64,000 bases of DNA from Sepiola atlantica (GCA_963556195.1 OY744525.1:50777148-50841147); one strand, 5' to 3'. Shown: positions 49,371 through 62,578, counted from the first letter of the stretch. The notes: generated from the letters alone by a model not told the origin. Numbers and translations: made by a program.

Positions 49371-51961
49371 AAAAAATTATCAAGAGAAAGGCAAGTATTT
49401 TATTGTTTTAATTTTACTTAGGGAACTTAGATTTAAGTGTCAAAATATTTGTATCATTATTAAGAAAACTGAAAAGGGATTTTTTTATGTAAAATTTATT
49501 TTGTTTTTATAGAACCAGATATAATTTTGTTAAAAAAATCTTTTTCTTAAACATATTTACATAAAAAAGTGATACTTTTTAAAACAAATATAAAATTTAA
49601 AGTTATTATGCAGTAAAAAAAAAACTGATTCAATTAAACCTATTTCAAAAATCAAATAATTTTTGGATTTAGATTAAATTTTTAGGACTTATTCAAAAAT
49701 TAATGTAATTTTTTAAAAACTATTTTTTCTTCATAGAAATATTTGTTTAAGTCGATTAATCTCCCACCTCATTTAATTTTCTGACATTTGTACATTTTTT
49801 TATTTATATTTTTGTAAATGTAAATAAGTGTAAAATTTCAATTATAAAATGTTTGAAAAATACTCTGATTGCAGAAAATCTGCCATAAATCATAAAATAA
49901 AAAAATGCATAATCCACTAGAACTATTTTACTCTAAAATAATTTTTATGTACACTATTTTATTAGAAAATAATATTTTTTTTAAATTAATTTAAAAAAGA
50001 AAACTTTGTTAATTAAAATAATATATATATATATCTATGTATATATATATATTTTTTTAAATAATGCATTGTTCTTGCTTTTTAAACTTAAAGATTCCTA
50101 TTCAAATTTGCACAACGCTTACATTGAGGAAAAACATCTAATATATATATATATCTTTTTAAAATCTTTATTAGGTTGTCTAGCTAATCGACTGCCTTTA
50201 TTAATTGGAAATTTCACTACAATTCACGAATCTTGTTTTACAAAAAAAAATTGAATTTTTGTTGTGTGTCTATATACGCATATCCATTTTGAACATAAGG
50301 ATGTCAATGTGTGACAATAACAACATTCAAAAATATTTTTCTGTACTTTAACTTCAAAGTTAGAAACCAAAAGAAATTGTTTTCATAGTCTTGGATATTT
50401 AAATAGATTTATTTTACAGATTTATAAATTTGGAAGCCAGTTTTATTATATTTACTTTGATTTAATAAATATTTTTTCTTATTATTCTTTTATTTTTAGT
50501 TGTATTTAAAAAAAAACATTTTTATGGTTTGTAAATTAAAATTTGATAAAATATTAATTTTTTTTTAATATTTTCTATTAAATTTATCCTAAGATATAAA
50601 ATAACTGGGTATTATGAAAAATGTTTTATGTTAATATATTTTTTAAAATGAGCATTAGAATAACAAATGATTATTTATTACTTTCTAAATGAATAAATGT
50701 TTTAAAGTATTTGCTTAAAATGTATTATTGCAAACCTAATTACTTTACAAGTGATTGGGTAAATAATTTTCAAAATATAATTATTTTGATATTAAAGGAA
50801 CACATTACAAAATAACTTTCAAATATAGCCTACACTGTGTGTGAAAATTTAATTTTTATTTTGACTTTTGCAATTACCTAATTGTCAAATATTTAATTAC
50901 TGTTCTAGAATAATAAATCTCCTTTGAGAATGAGGAAAAGTAATTTAGCTTTATATAAAATTCAGAGTGTGTATTTTTATTGTTACAACACAATGCATCT
51001 ATTTTGATTTGATATATGTTCTATTTTAAAAAATAATTAAAATTTGGAACTTTTCCTGAGTCAAAAATAAAAATAGACTTTATAGTTTCCCGTTTTTTAT
51101 TTTCTATATGATTTCTTTTTTCAAATTTAAACTTTTATTTGCATCTAAAAAGAAAAGGATTAAAAGAAATGTTTCACTTTGCTCTTTCTGAAAACACACA
51201 CTTGTGTTTAAATAAATATCTGTTATGAAACTGTGTTTGATTCATAATTTGTTTCATCGTGTTTAAACTCCTAAATTTTGTTTCAACATGAAGAAAGTTC
51301 ATTCTAGGATTTGGCTTCAAATCCATTTTTTGATATGAAGATTAAATAGATAACTTTTCATTAAGGATTTATATATAAATAAATGCAAATCATATGGGGT
51401 GATAATTACAATACAGATAAGTAAATTATTTGATTTCATCTAAGATTAAAGTAAGTTCTTATTTCTATGAAGCTATATCTTATGAAATATAATGGAAAAT
51501 ATTTAAACGAATCTTGTATCTGCTTTTCTTTTTAAAATTATACTAAGTGACTAATGGCTTTTATTTACATAATTCTGAGATTTGGCTCTAAAACCATTTT
51601 TTTATATAAAAATGAAATATATCACTTTTAATTTAAATACTTTTAAATGCAAATGTGGTAAATTATTTAATTTTTTTGAAGAATAGAAGTAGATTCTTAT
51701 TTCTATGAAACAATATCTTATGAAATATAATAAGAAATATTTAAAACAATGGTCTATCTTCTTTTCTTTTCAAAATTATGTTTAGTGACTAATGGCTTTT
51801 AGCTACAAAATATAAGAATTAAACAATTATTAATTTAAATGATTGATTATTTTTATCATCTTATATGAATTATATTTTTATAATTTTTATAATCCTAAAA
51901 TCCCATTTAAGGATTGTATGTAAAGTAGTTTTAAGAAATGGAATGTATTGAATAATTGACT
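49371..51961. other. Spacer between gene F 3' end and gene E promoter
   Basis: AT-rich, paralogous to the other spacers. (AT)n lies at about 50020-50055. A partly repeated block (51300-51560 versus 51560-51860, sharing 'TAATGGCTTTTA' and 'TTCTTATTTCTATGAA') points to a local duplication. No gene was seen. Confidence 0.6.
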
Positions 51962-52371
51962 CTAATTTTCTGTTTGTATTGAATGCATTGATGTTGGAGT
52001 GTTTGGTGGAGAATCTTGCTGAAGGTTTTCTCTATTCTCAATGTTTTCTATCTCTTTTTCTTTGTCATCTTGTATAGTTTCTACTTCTGGTTGTGTTTGT
52101 TCTTGTTGAGGCTCACATGTAACATTGTCTGCATCAGCATTGTGCAAGTGTAGCTGCGTTTCAGACATGCATCTATCTGCTGCATTCTGTTTGATGGTAG
52201 CCCACTGCCTATAGTCAGAGTTTGGGTCAGCATCTGTCTTATACATCCGTCTTGGAACCGTCCTTGTATCCCCAGGAGACATGAATGTCTGTAATGAAGG
52301 TTTCATATCTGTATATTCCTCGTGGATATTCTCTGATGAATGTGGTTCATAATAATCTGATGTTTCGGATG
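51962..52371 (-). CDS. Protocadherin gene F, terminal coding exon (cytoplasmic tail)
   Basis: 410 nt, acceptor CATTACAG (the only copy of D-G not using TTATTTCAG), stop at 51962. Private residue T in MYKTDADP. Otherwise the D-G type tail with LQTFMS and IQTEN. Confidence 0.93.
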
Positions 52372-52596
52372 CTGTAATGAATAAATGAGATCAAGTTTGT
52401 AAAAGACATTTAACCAATAAGATATGAAAACAATGAATATTATGGTTTTTAATCTGAGGTTTCGGATTTTGAAATAATCGAAAGGACAAAAGTTTATGAA
52501 ATCAATAATGATATTAATCTTTCAAAATATATAACGTTTTAACATTTACACTGTATATTAAAGCTGCATTGATAAAAATGAAATCTTAAACCCTAC

Positions 52597-52744
52597 CAGG
52601 TACATTTTGACAATGATTTGCATATCTTTCAGCATAGGGATCTTCTTGGTCTGAGTGAGAAGAAGGTCCCATATCAGGATGACAGGTAGAAGCCATGTGG
52701 TTTCTCTCTTCGTGTCTTTTCCCACCAGTTGCACCTCTGATTTC
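52597..52744 (-). CDS. Protocadherin gene F, exon 2 (cytoplasmic)
   Basis: 148 nt, phases 0 and 1, donor CCTG|GTAGGG. It encodes EIRGATGGKRHEERNHMAST, CHPDMGPSSHSDQEDPYAER, YANHCQNVP. Confidence 0.92.
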
Positions 52745-53223
52745 CTTTCAATAGAGAAAAGTATACAAACAGAAATAAAATGTTTTTCTTTAAAATTTAC
52801 TGTACGATTTATCAGTCTACGTTCCATTTTAACATGATAAACAAAAGAGAACTGAAAATCTTCTGAAATATAACAGGATTTTCATATAATAAACACGTGT
52901 TGATCTTCCTATAAGTGGATATATGACAATTAACTGGTAGAGATATATGCTACAGAGATCTGGTCTGTACGAAAAAGTGATTGACCGCAATGTTGTCACA
53001 TCAGCCATCCAGAAATAAGTGGAAGCATTTTAAAAGAAAATTTTTTTTTTCATTATTAAATTCAGTCACCAGAATTAGACTGTTTTAAATGGAAAATTAT
53101 ACAAAAACAAGTCAAGCAATTTATTACAACTGAAACAAAATTGCTTTATTAATTTTAAAGACGGTGATTTGCATAATTGAGTGAAATAAAAATGGTAAAT
53201 AATAAAAGAAAATCGTTTCCTAC
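52745..53223 (-). other. Intron 2 of gene F
   Basis: A short AT-rich intron with the conserved word TTGACCGCAATGTTGTCACA at 52981-53000. It lacks the insertions seen in intron 2 of D and E. Confidence 0.75.
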
Positions 53224-55671
53224 CTCATAGATGACCTCAGTAGCCGTCTGGACTTTAATTCCCATGGCTGAACTTCTTCGGCCATCATTCAAGCCATCTG
53301 CACGATGTTGGGGCCTTCTGCCTCTTCCCGGTAGAGTTCTACAATGCACATCTTGTTCTGCTCTGACAGCAACAGACACACCAGACCAATAAGTAGTCTG
53401 GTAAGACGGATGCATTGCATGTGCCTGTTCTGGATAATATTTGCTGGAAGAGTCAGCCAATGGATGTGCTTGTGCAACACTTCTGGTATCAATGCAACGA
53501 AGGATGCAGATGGAAATTGCAGCAGTAATTGGTATAGCAACGGTGACTGCAACCAACACAATGACAATGAGTAAATACTGGTGGATCTTGATATCAGTGT
53601 GCGTATAGGCAGCATTTAAGATATCTGCGGTATTGTTACTAACTGTCAATGTCAAAAAGACTGATGTCTTTGCAGATAAAACTGGACTACCACTATCCTT
53701 GACCATAAACTGCAGGTGATACGAGCCAGCATCTTGATGGGCAAGTAAGCGAGTGAAAGACAACAATCCACTATAATGATTGATGGCAAACAACTGTTTA
53801 TCGTTGCCTGCAGTTATTTCATATTTGAGAAATGCATTCTCTTGACTGTCACTGTCGCCAGCCTTGAGAAGAGTGATGTTCTTTGTATGATGTGGATGAT
53901 ATTTGACATCGAGATTGAAAGGATTGACACTGGGAAAGGTAAAATATGGAGCATTATCATTTTTATCTTCAATCTGCACAATCACATTGACGCTATTATC
54001 AAGTGGAGGGTTTCCATTATCTTTCACTAAAACCTTGAATTTATAAATGTCTTTGAACTCATGGTCAAGAGACATGATTGTTGAAATCAAGCCATCACTG
54101 GTTATCTTGAAAGGTAGGAAGTCTTCATTTTTCGTAAGCAAAGAATATGTGAGTCTACTGCCAGCTCCCAGATCAGGATCAGTGGCATTGATAGAACCAA
54201 CTGACGTCTTTGGACTTTCATTCTCAAACACAGAGAATTTAAATGTATCTTTTGTAAATTGTGGTCTTACATCATTGACATCTTTCACTTTGATGGAGAA
54301 CTTGCTATCACTGTGTTGTGGAGGAGATCCTTCATCTTCGCAGCTGATTGTAACATCATGGTGCTCTTGCATTTCTCTGTCAACTTTGTGTTTCAATGTC
54401 ACTTTGTATTCTTTGGATTTTAATTTTTGTAAACGAAATTTATCATGGTGCAACTCACAGTTGACCTGTCCATTTTGTCCAGCGTCAGGGTCAGTCACTT
54501 TAACATAAGCAATAAAACTACCCATCTCAGTGTCTTCTAAAATGGTTGCAATCTTGTCTGTTGATTCCGACATGAAAGTCACAAAAATCTTGGGTGGTCG
54601 ATTTTCTGTATTGATTACATTTACTAATATACCTGTGAGTCCATTTAATGGAGGATTGCCACCATCTTTTGCACCAATAAATAATTTGTACACTTTTTTA
54701 CGGTTTGAGGGAAGTTTGTTGGTCAAAAATACTTCTCCCGATAAATTATTTATTCTGAAATGATTTTTTATATTTTCCGATGTTTCTGTGCTGATATAAT
54801 AAGAAACTTTTCCATTTTCTCCTTCATCCAAATCTGTTGCTAAAACTGTGACAAAAGGCTTATCACCATATTCTTGGTTATTGATGGAAACATTATAAAT
54901 ATCTTTGTTAAAAACTGGTGCATTATCATTGAAGTCTTTCACTCTAATGTGAATATCTAAAACACTTTCTTTTGGTGGAGTTCCGCCATCTTTAGCAATC
55001 ACTTGTAACATATATGAATCTTTTTCTTCTCTGTCTAGTTTTTCTTCACCGACAATGCTTAGTTTTAGAGTTCCGAAAGGCGTTTTATGAATTGATAAAG
55101 AGAAAGGTTGATTATTTTTTTCTCTTAGTTCATAAGTGACCTTAGAGTTTAACATACTTATGTCCTTATCTTTGGCATTAGAAATAGATTTCTTGAATCC
55201 TTTGCTAACACCTTCCGTAAATTCCAGATTTATTTGTTTCTCTGGAAATTCTGGTTTATTATCATTGACGTCATTTATAATTATTTTTACTTTAATAATC
55301 TTCAAGAATGTCTTTCCTTGTCGCACAGCCACATCCACCATTTGGAAACATTCTGTATTGTAGGTACAAAGTGATTCAGCATCCAATGTCTGTGACGTGA
55401 AGAGTTTTCCTTTCTTCCGAGAGACATGGAACAATTGTGAAGTGCCAGCTATTTCTTGCAATAATTGGTTGAAAGTGATGAGTCTTCTGTTTTCCAAGGA
55501 AATGTCATCCATGATATGAGAGTCTGAAGCAATGTCACCAAGGTAGGTCCCTGGACTCTTTCCTTCATCTATACTGTATCTCAGATCTACACCTTGGATC
55601 AAATGTATGACAGATGTGAAGAAATACATCAGCATCATCAACATGTTAACATTTGTGGTATGTTTTGTCAT
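53224..55671 (-). CDS. Protocadherin gene F, large exon: signal peptide, EC1-EC6, TM, proximal tail
   Basis: The exon has 816 codons from the ATG at 55671. Signal peptide is about 1-27 (ending HLIQG). EC1 differs from D and E at one site (KVKII). EC2 starts QINLEFTEGVSKGFKK, closer to gene A or B type, and ends RVKDFNDNAPVF. EC3 is close to D. EC4 to the end matches the shared sequence, with private SCEDEG in EC4, ADGLNDGRR and SAMGIK in the tail. Acceptor at about 55706-55705, UTR 55672-55704. The complete protein is 1001 aa. Confidence 0.96.
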
Positions 55672-56682
55672 TTTGATTTGTGCTTTTTTTGCTTTGTATT
55701 GTCCCTGAAAAAAAAATAGCCACCTTTTAGTTGAAGTGTTATCACGTCAGATCGTGCAAGCACATTGAATAAAACATCAGAGTTAACATGAATTTCAAAT
55801 CTTACAAAATTAATTTCTTTTAAATTCTAACAAATTAATTTTGTTGGATTAAAAATTCTTAAACTGAAATTCAATTTTTAAAAAGAAAAGAAAAACTTAA
55901 AAGTTTCTAAAACATATAAAAATTGCTTAAAAATAAGATGATGAAAATTCTAAAATGTAAATTGGTAAAATCAAAGTGAGAGACTTATTAAAACAGTGTT
56001 TGCTTACTGATCCTTGAAATCACTCCTACTGCAATTGATAGTGCAGCGTTTTTAGTACTGAATTAATTTTTTCTTTTGTTCTTTGTTTTTTGTTTGTTTG
56101 TTTGTTTTTTTAGGGTTTTTTTTTTAAATTATTGTTTGTTTTTGTATTGATTATGTATAATATAAAAATTATTTCAATGTGTATCTGAATTTCAATTCCA
56201 CATCGGACCAGAATATGATATTTTTCCCAGATGTATGTAAAAGTATCAAAAGTTATAAAACAATTATCTTCATTGTTCATGAATACCTCTTATGTATATA
56301 AGTAATCCCATTTTATAGATGTAAATATACAAATACTCAAAATCTGAAAACAAATCTCAGATTGAAAACAGTCACAGGCATTTTGAGTTAAAGAATCTGA
56401 ACATCTTTATAAAAGTCTTTTTGAAATTGTCTCTCTTCATTTATTCAATTAGCATGAATAGATGTTTAACTATTTTCATAACTTTTATATATCTTAATAT
56501 TTTGCTTAACTGAATTGAAATATTTTCTTGCCATTATCAGTTATGAAATAGTTATTGAAAATGTGTACAATTTATCTTTTCATATCAATGAACATTCTTT
56601 TTGATAACCTGTCACTTTAGTGTACAACAAATAATTTAATGTTGATGTAAACTCACTTCACATATATATTGTTTTAGATGTA

Positions 56683-56886
56683 TCAATTTTTTTTCATAGT
56701 ATTTTGTTTAACGTTCATTTTACATGGTGGCATGCGTCTGACAGCTTTACAAATTGCCTCCTGAACTAACTTATCTCTGGCCAGTACTTTATTTATTCCT
56801 CTTTCTCTCAAGTCCATTTTTATCACTTCCTCCCATGTTTTCCTTGACCTCCCCCTGCTAACTGAGCCTGCTACCTTAACTAGCAA
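56683..56886 (-). pseudogene. LINE C-terminal remnant
   Basis: An open stretch encodes RGRSRKTWEEVIKMDLRERG, then INKVLARDKLVQEAICKAVR. This is the 'GRPRKTW ... DL' tail of invertebrate non-LTR retrotransposon ORF2. It is truncated on both sides and shared with 46950-47170. Confidence 0.72.
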
Positions 56887-57068
56887 TGCTTACTACTTGT
56901 AAAACATGACCAAAACAGCATTTTGAGGGGGGGGGGGGAGCCATCGGAAAAACACTTATGAAATCGCTATAAACCTATAAAATCCTGTAAAACCATACAT
57001 CAAATGAAAGGAATTGATTTATCTATAAGTTTATCAATGTTATTTGTATGTGTATTTCGTTTTTATAA

Positions 57069-58546
57069 CGTTTTTTTTACATTTTTTTACTTAGTTCACC
57101 ACAAACAAGGCAAGTTGCCACTATAGACGTAAGGGGCTACTGAGAATTAGGGGGTCATCCTAAATTGGGAGCTGTGCAACGAGATACTTGTTCACATTAG
57201 GTTTAAATTTCTGCATATCGGTACATTTGAAGAAACAGGGAGCGGAGAGGGAGTTCCAAAGGTCGACAGCTTCTGGAAAGAAGCTATTGAAGTAGAAGGC
57301 TCCGGCATCTGGGGACATCCACAGTGAATGGATGGGATTTAACTGATTGTCTGGTTGGTCGAATGTATTTACGTTAAGGAGGTACCAGAGCAGCAAATTC
57401 ATCGGAGCACATTCCATTGAAGTACTTGTAAATCAAACACAAAGATGCAACATTGCGGCGATGGGACAATGGCTGGAGCTTCGTGGATAGTGAGGGACTT
57501 ATCAGATTAGAGACTATTTTTTAGACCTTGTCTAAGAGGGAGAGACTAGTGGATGGTGCACCAGCCAAGATTTGACAACAATACTCCATGTATGGACGGA
57601 TAGTGGATTTATAGAGATATAGGATACTGACATGTGTGAGAAGTTTTCTAGCACGGTAAAGGACTCTCAGATAGGGTTTTATTTGCCATGGCAATCGGTG
57701 GTTGAAGAGGTTTCTTGTAGTTGTTGAAGGAAAGTAGCTTTGTCTTAGCAGTATTAAATGATACCATCCATTTATGACCCCATTCCATTACAGACTGGGG
57801 GTCACTTTCTAAGGATTCAGCCATTGCCTCGTATATGTGTGCATCTGTTTTACCCAGATGACGAGAGTAGAATGTGGTTTCGTCAGCAAATATACCCATC
57901 TCAGACACAATGTTATCAGGGATGTCATTTATGAAAATCACGAACAATAAAGGTCCAACGATTGATCCCTGGAGTACACCTACATTTATGTCATGTTGTT
58001 TAGAAGAATGGCTATCGTGGACAACCTGGATCTTTCTGTTGGATAGGAAGGATCTAATTATATTAAATATTGCTCCAGTAATATCATATGAATTAATCTT
58101 TATGAGACCTTTATGCCAGACCTTGTCAAAAGCTTTGGATATATGAAGCACTACTGCCCTTGTTTCACCTGCCTTGTCCACCGTATGGTATATGCGTTCA
58201 AATGACTGTTAGGACATCCGCAGTAGATTGCTTACCTAAATCCAACTGATGGTCAGAAAGAAGTTTAGCATTACCAAGGTGACGGACTATCGCTAGATCG
58301 ATTAAGGATTCAAAGATTTTAGTGAAGAGCAGGAGTAGACTGATAGGACAATAATTCTGAGAGTCAGTTCTATCTCCAGAATTCTTGAAGACTGGTACCA
58401 CAAAGGCAATTTTCCAGCTATCAGGAAAGCAAGATTCAGCAAGGCATTTGTTGTAGAGTTTGGAGAGGACAGGGGACAGTTCTGCAGAGCATTTCTTTAT
58501 TACTATTACTAGTATAAGATCAGGTCCACATGGTTTGTTATTATTT
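57069..58546 (-). mobile_element. 5'-truncated LINE (CR1/Jockey-like reverse transcriptase), inactive
   Basis: The minus strand encodes reverse transcriptase pieces: VPVFKNSGDRTDSQNYCPIS, then SKAFDKVWHKGLI (motif A), GVLQGSIVGPLLFVIFINDI (motif B), and FADET where active enzymes have FADD. A C-terminal FFPEAVDLWNSL segment lies at 57160-57417. Frame breaks near 58190 and 57650 and the changed catalytic motif show it is dead. The 3' end is an A-rich tail (minus strand GTAAAAAAATGTAAAAAAAA at about 57070-57090). Sequence on both sides (ATAACGTTTT and TGGTGAGAT) is contiguous in gene E at about 47320-47335, which is the empty site. Confidence 0.85.
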
Positions 58547-60318
58547 TATTGGTGAGATAAAAAAAATGGATAAATATCGTAAAACCTTTTTTATTTTGGG
58601 GTTAGGCGTTTAATAGGATAATTTACTCGGTTTGTAAGCACACATTGGTCAAAATTTGGTCAAATTTTGCTTTAAAAATCAAGGAAACGATACCGTTGTT
58701 CGAATTTTGTTGGTCAAATAGTTTGGCAGTAATTGGTTATCAAAGTTCAACCGCTGTGGTTCAGTAAGTTTTCATTTTTTTTAAATTGAACATTTAAATT
58801 GGTGAAACAGAGGTTTTGAATTTTTTTGATGTAATTATCATAAATATCTATCTAGAAAGTTCTATCGAAATTCATAAAAAAATTAAATTTTACTTTAATA
58901 TAATGTTTCAAATTTTTCTTAAAAAAATCCGTTTATTCTCGCCAATTTAACTGTTTCATTGACAGTAGTATAAACAATAGTAGCATCAAGCTGCATGTAA
59001 ACAAAGACAGGGATTTTTTTTTTTTGTTATTTGTGAATTTGTTAACGAGTTTGAAAAATCAAAATATGAATACCAAACTTTTTTCTCAGCATTCAAATAA
59101 ATAAATTGATTATCCAAAAAAGTTTGTGGTCCTTTTATAAAATAGTGGCTCCCTCAAGAAATACTGTTTTTTCTTAGGTTTAAGAGTTCAAATACTCGAC
59201 TTTCAGACTTTAATCTTAGTCAGAAATGATTTTCTAGCCACAAATTAAAAAAAAAGAAAGATAATTCTACTTTTTAGGCGATTACTTGAGTCATAAGGTT
59301 GAGGAAGGGCATGTTTTTTTATGACTTTTAAAATGGGATGGAGATCTCTAGATTTACCATAATAGCTATTTTTTTAAGTGATAAAAAGTAATCGATTTTT
59401 TTTTAACTACATGTTAATTTTTTTTTTTTACAGCATAAAAAAGGCCTTTATTTCTCTTAAAAAAATATTTGGTTATATGTCTTTAAAAATATAAGCTGGT
59501 TCAGAAGTGAGTGATTATTATTGCTTGGTGACCTGGAAGTGGGTGATCTTTTTGTGTTAAATTTATAGACGAAACTGATGCCCCACTCTATTCATTCTGA
59601 TTCTTATTATGATCATCAGCTCAAATACTATCTTCCACGATTTGAAATTATTTTTTTTATTATTGGTGTCATGTGATTGTTAGTTCTCTTGACATTTAAT
59701 GGTCCCATTACACCATAATAATGTGAATGAAAATCTCTAAAAGAAGCCCCTCAATAATATTATGCTAATAAAAAGATAAAATTTGAAATAGAGGAAGATA
59801 AAATTTAATGTATTGTTTTGAACTGATGTTATATTTTCATTGGAATGGTATAATGTGTACACAGGGATTATGACTCAGATTGATACACCAAATTATTATA
59901 ATCTATAACAAGGCATTTCATGTTTTTAGATATGGTACATTCTTAAAGCAACATACTATGTGTGCTCAAATAGGAAAGGAAGTCATATAATTGAATTTGA
60001 AATAAGTTTTGTTCTAGTTTATGATTTTTTTTTAATTTGCAATAATCTTTGTATAAATAAATTTTTAAAAACCTTAAAATAATACTTTAATATAATGTTT
60101 CAAATGACTATGCAAAATGCATGAGTCAGACATTTTGCATGTACGTTGAATACAAAATAGTGAATTGATTAAATTGTGAAAAATATCAAAGTTAGAATTT
60201 TCTATGCAAGAAAACTGATAGTGTATTTGATTGTTGTTAATCTACCACAAAACAAACATGAATAAACATAAAAGATAGAAATTTTAAAAAAATTATAAAA
60301 TTTTTAATGTCAACTAAC

Positions 60319-60538
60319 CTGCAATGTTGTATTGATGAAGCATAAATGTATGAAGAGACAAGATGCATATGTATCCTGGTGTACAGCTCTGCTGCTACTG
60401 CTGCTGCTATTGTATGAACACAATGTTAGCCTCCTTTTGGGCACACACATGGATGTGTGTACATGTGTTTGTTAAAAATAGTGTGTGGATGTGGGAAGGT
60501 GTTCATATGTGAAATAAAGCCACACTCCTAGCAAGTCT
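60319..60538 (-). other. 5' non-coding exon of gene F (start approximate)
   Basis: The donor ACATTGCAG|GTTAGT ends the exon at 60319. Shorter GT/CA tracts than its sisters. Expected partner acceptor is before 55704. Confidence 0.7.
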
Positions 60539-60580
60539 GCTCTGTGCATCATGGCGGCTAGAGCCAATGACTAACAAAGC
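60539..60580 (-). promoter_or_regulatory. Conserved promoter-like block of gene F
   Basis: The minus strand reads GCTTTGTTAGTCATTGGCTC, then TAGCCGCCATGATGCACAGA. Both inverted CCAAT and YY1-like cores are intact. Confidence 0.6.
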
Positions 60581-60599
60581 ATAAAAATTATGAAGAGAA

Positions 60600-62515
60600 A
60601 GGCAAGTATTTTATTGTTTCTATTTTTCCTAGTGATTTGCCTGAATTAGTTAAAAATAATAAATTAGGTTTGAGAGTCAAACTCTTTGTATCATTATTAT
60701 GAAAACTGATTAGGTGTTTTTTATGTAAAAATTGTTTTTATCTTATTTATAGAACCAGATATAATTTTATTAAAAAGATCTCCTTTTGAAAATATTTACA
60801 AAAACAAGGGATATCTTATAAAACATAAATTTTTAAGTGATTCAGCATAAAGAAAACTTATTCAATTAAACATCTTTCAAAAAATCAAATTATTTTTGAA
60901 TTTAGATAATTTTTTTGGATTTATTTGAAATTTAATGAAATCACTTTCTTTGAATTTTATGAAATTTTTAACAATTTTATTAATGTTCATATTTTTCTAA
61001 ATGTAAAAACTCTGTTGTTTTTGTGTACACTATTGTGTTAGAAAAAATGTTAAACTGAAAAAAATGAATATTTAAAAGAATTTTCTGTAATATTTTATCT
61101 TAATTAGAATAATATATATATATATAAATCATTTTTTTATTTTTTTTTATGGAATTGCCTAGCCAAGAGACTATAAGAGATTATAAATGAGAAGTTTCAC
61201 TATAAATCACAAATGTTGTTTTTAAAAAACAAATTTGAATATTTGCTGTGCATCTATATACACAGATCCATTTTGAACATATGAATGTCAATATGTGACA
61301 ATAACAAAATTCAGAAATCTGGTTTTTCTTTCTTTTGTCTTCAAAGTTAGAAACCAAAAACAAATGTTTTATTCCATAGTCTTGGATATTTAATAATTGT
61401 AATTTACATATTTATAAATTTTAAAGCTAGTTTTATTATTTTCATTTCAAATTCGTGTACATTTTTATTAACTATTCTTTATTTCATTTTTTAAAATGTA
61501 CAGTTTGAAAATTAAATATAAACTTTAAAAAATTGTCTTATTAATTTCTCATAGGATGTAAAATTAATGTTTAATAATGAAAATAGTCAAAAATATTAAA
61601 TTTTAAAAAATCCCTCTGATTATATTATTTTATTTTTTAGATTAAGTAATATATTCACTAAGTAGCAGTTTCTTTCAGTTTTGTTCATTCATACTTAATG
61701 TTAGCAAACAGTTCATATATATTTATGCAAAACATAAACAGTATGTTTTTAATTAAAATTAATTTATCTTGAAGATCATTTCAGAAAAGTATATTTTATT
61801 TTTTTTAAATTAATTCCATCATAAAAAGAGAATAATTTTCTTTTTCTGTCTATCAATATCGTTGAATCAGTAACTAAAAAAATAAACAATCCTATTTTAT
61901 TTTTAAACCTATTAAAGTTGAGTTAAAATTAAAAGATTTTTATTTTTTAATTGAATTTTAACATTTGGCATCAGTTTTTCAGATTCATAAAACTTAGAGA
62001 AAATTATTATGATCTATTTTATGCTTATAAGAAATATACAAAAATATGACAGTGCTTCTCTTAATCTGTCATATTTCTCATGTTTTGTTTCAATTATCGT
62101 CATCTCCCAGTAACTATATTAATATATTGAATGCTATAAAATGAACATAAAAATAACTGATCATTATTTATTAATTTTTAAATTATAAAACATTGTACAC
62201 AAGATTTAGTAGATAATCTCTAAAATGTAATAATTTTGATATTAAAGGAACACATTGCAAAATAACTTTCTAATATAATCTACTGCATGTGAAAATTTTA
62301 TTTTCTATTTGATATTTACGATTACCTAATTGTCAAATATTTTATTATTATTCAAGAAATCATTCAGAATGTGTGGTTTTTTTTTTCAAAATTATCAAAG
62401 ATTTAGAATTTTTCCAAAGAAATAAAAATTGATTTTTCCTTTTGATATTTTTAAGTTTTCAAATTTAAAATTATTTATTTGCATGTTAGAATAAAACAAA
62501 TTGAAAGCATTTTAT

Positions 62516-62578
<63 letters not shown>

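Larger units (their letters stand above)
55705..60318 (-). other. 5'-UTR intron of gene F (4.6 kb)
   Basis: Parallel to the E intron but lengthened by a LINE insertion (57069-58546). Other parts: LINE remnant 56683-56886, poly-G 56929-56938, and a stretch at about 58600-59070 without a clear match in E. No gene was seen. Confidence 0.65.
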
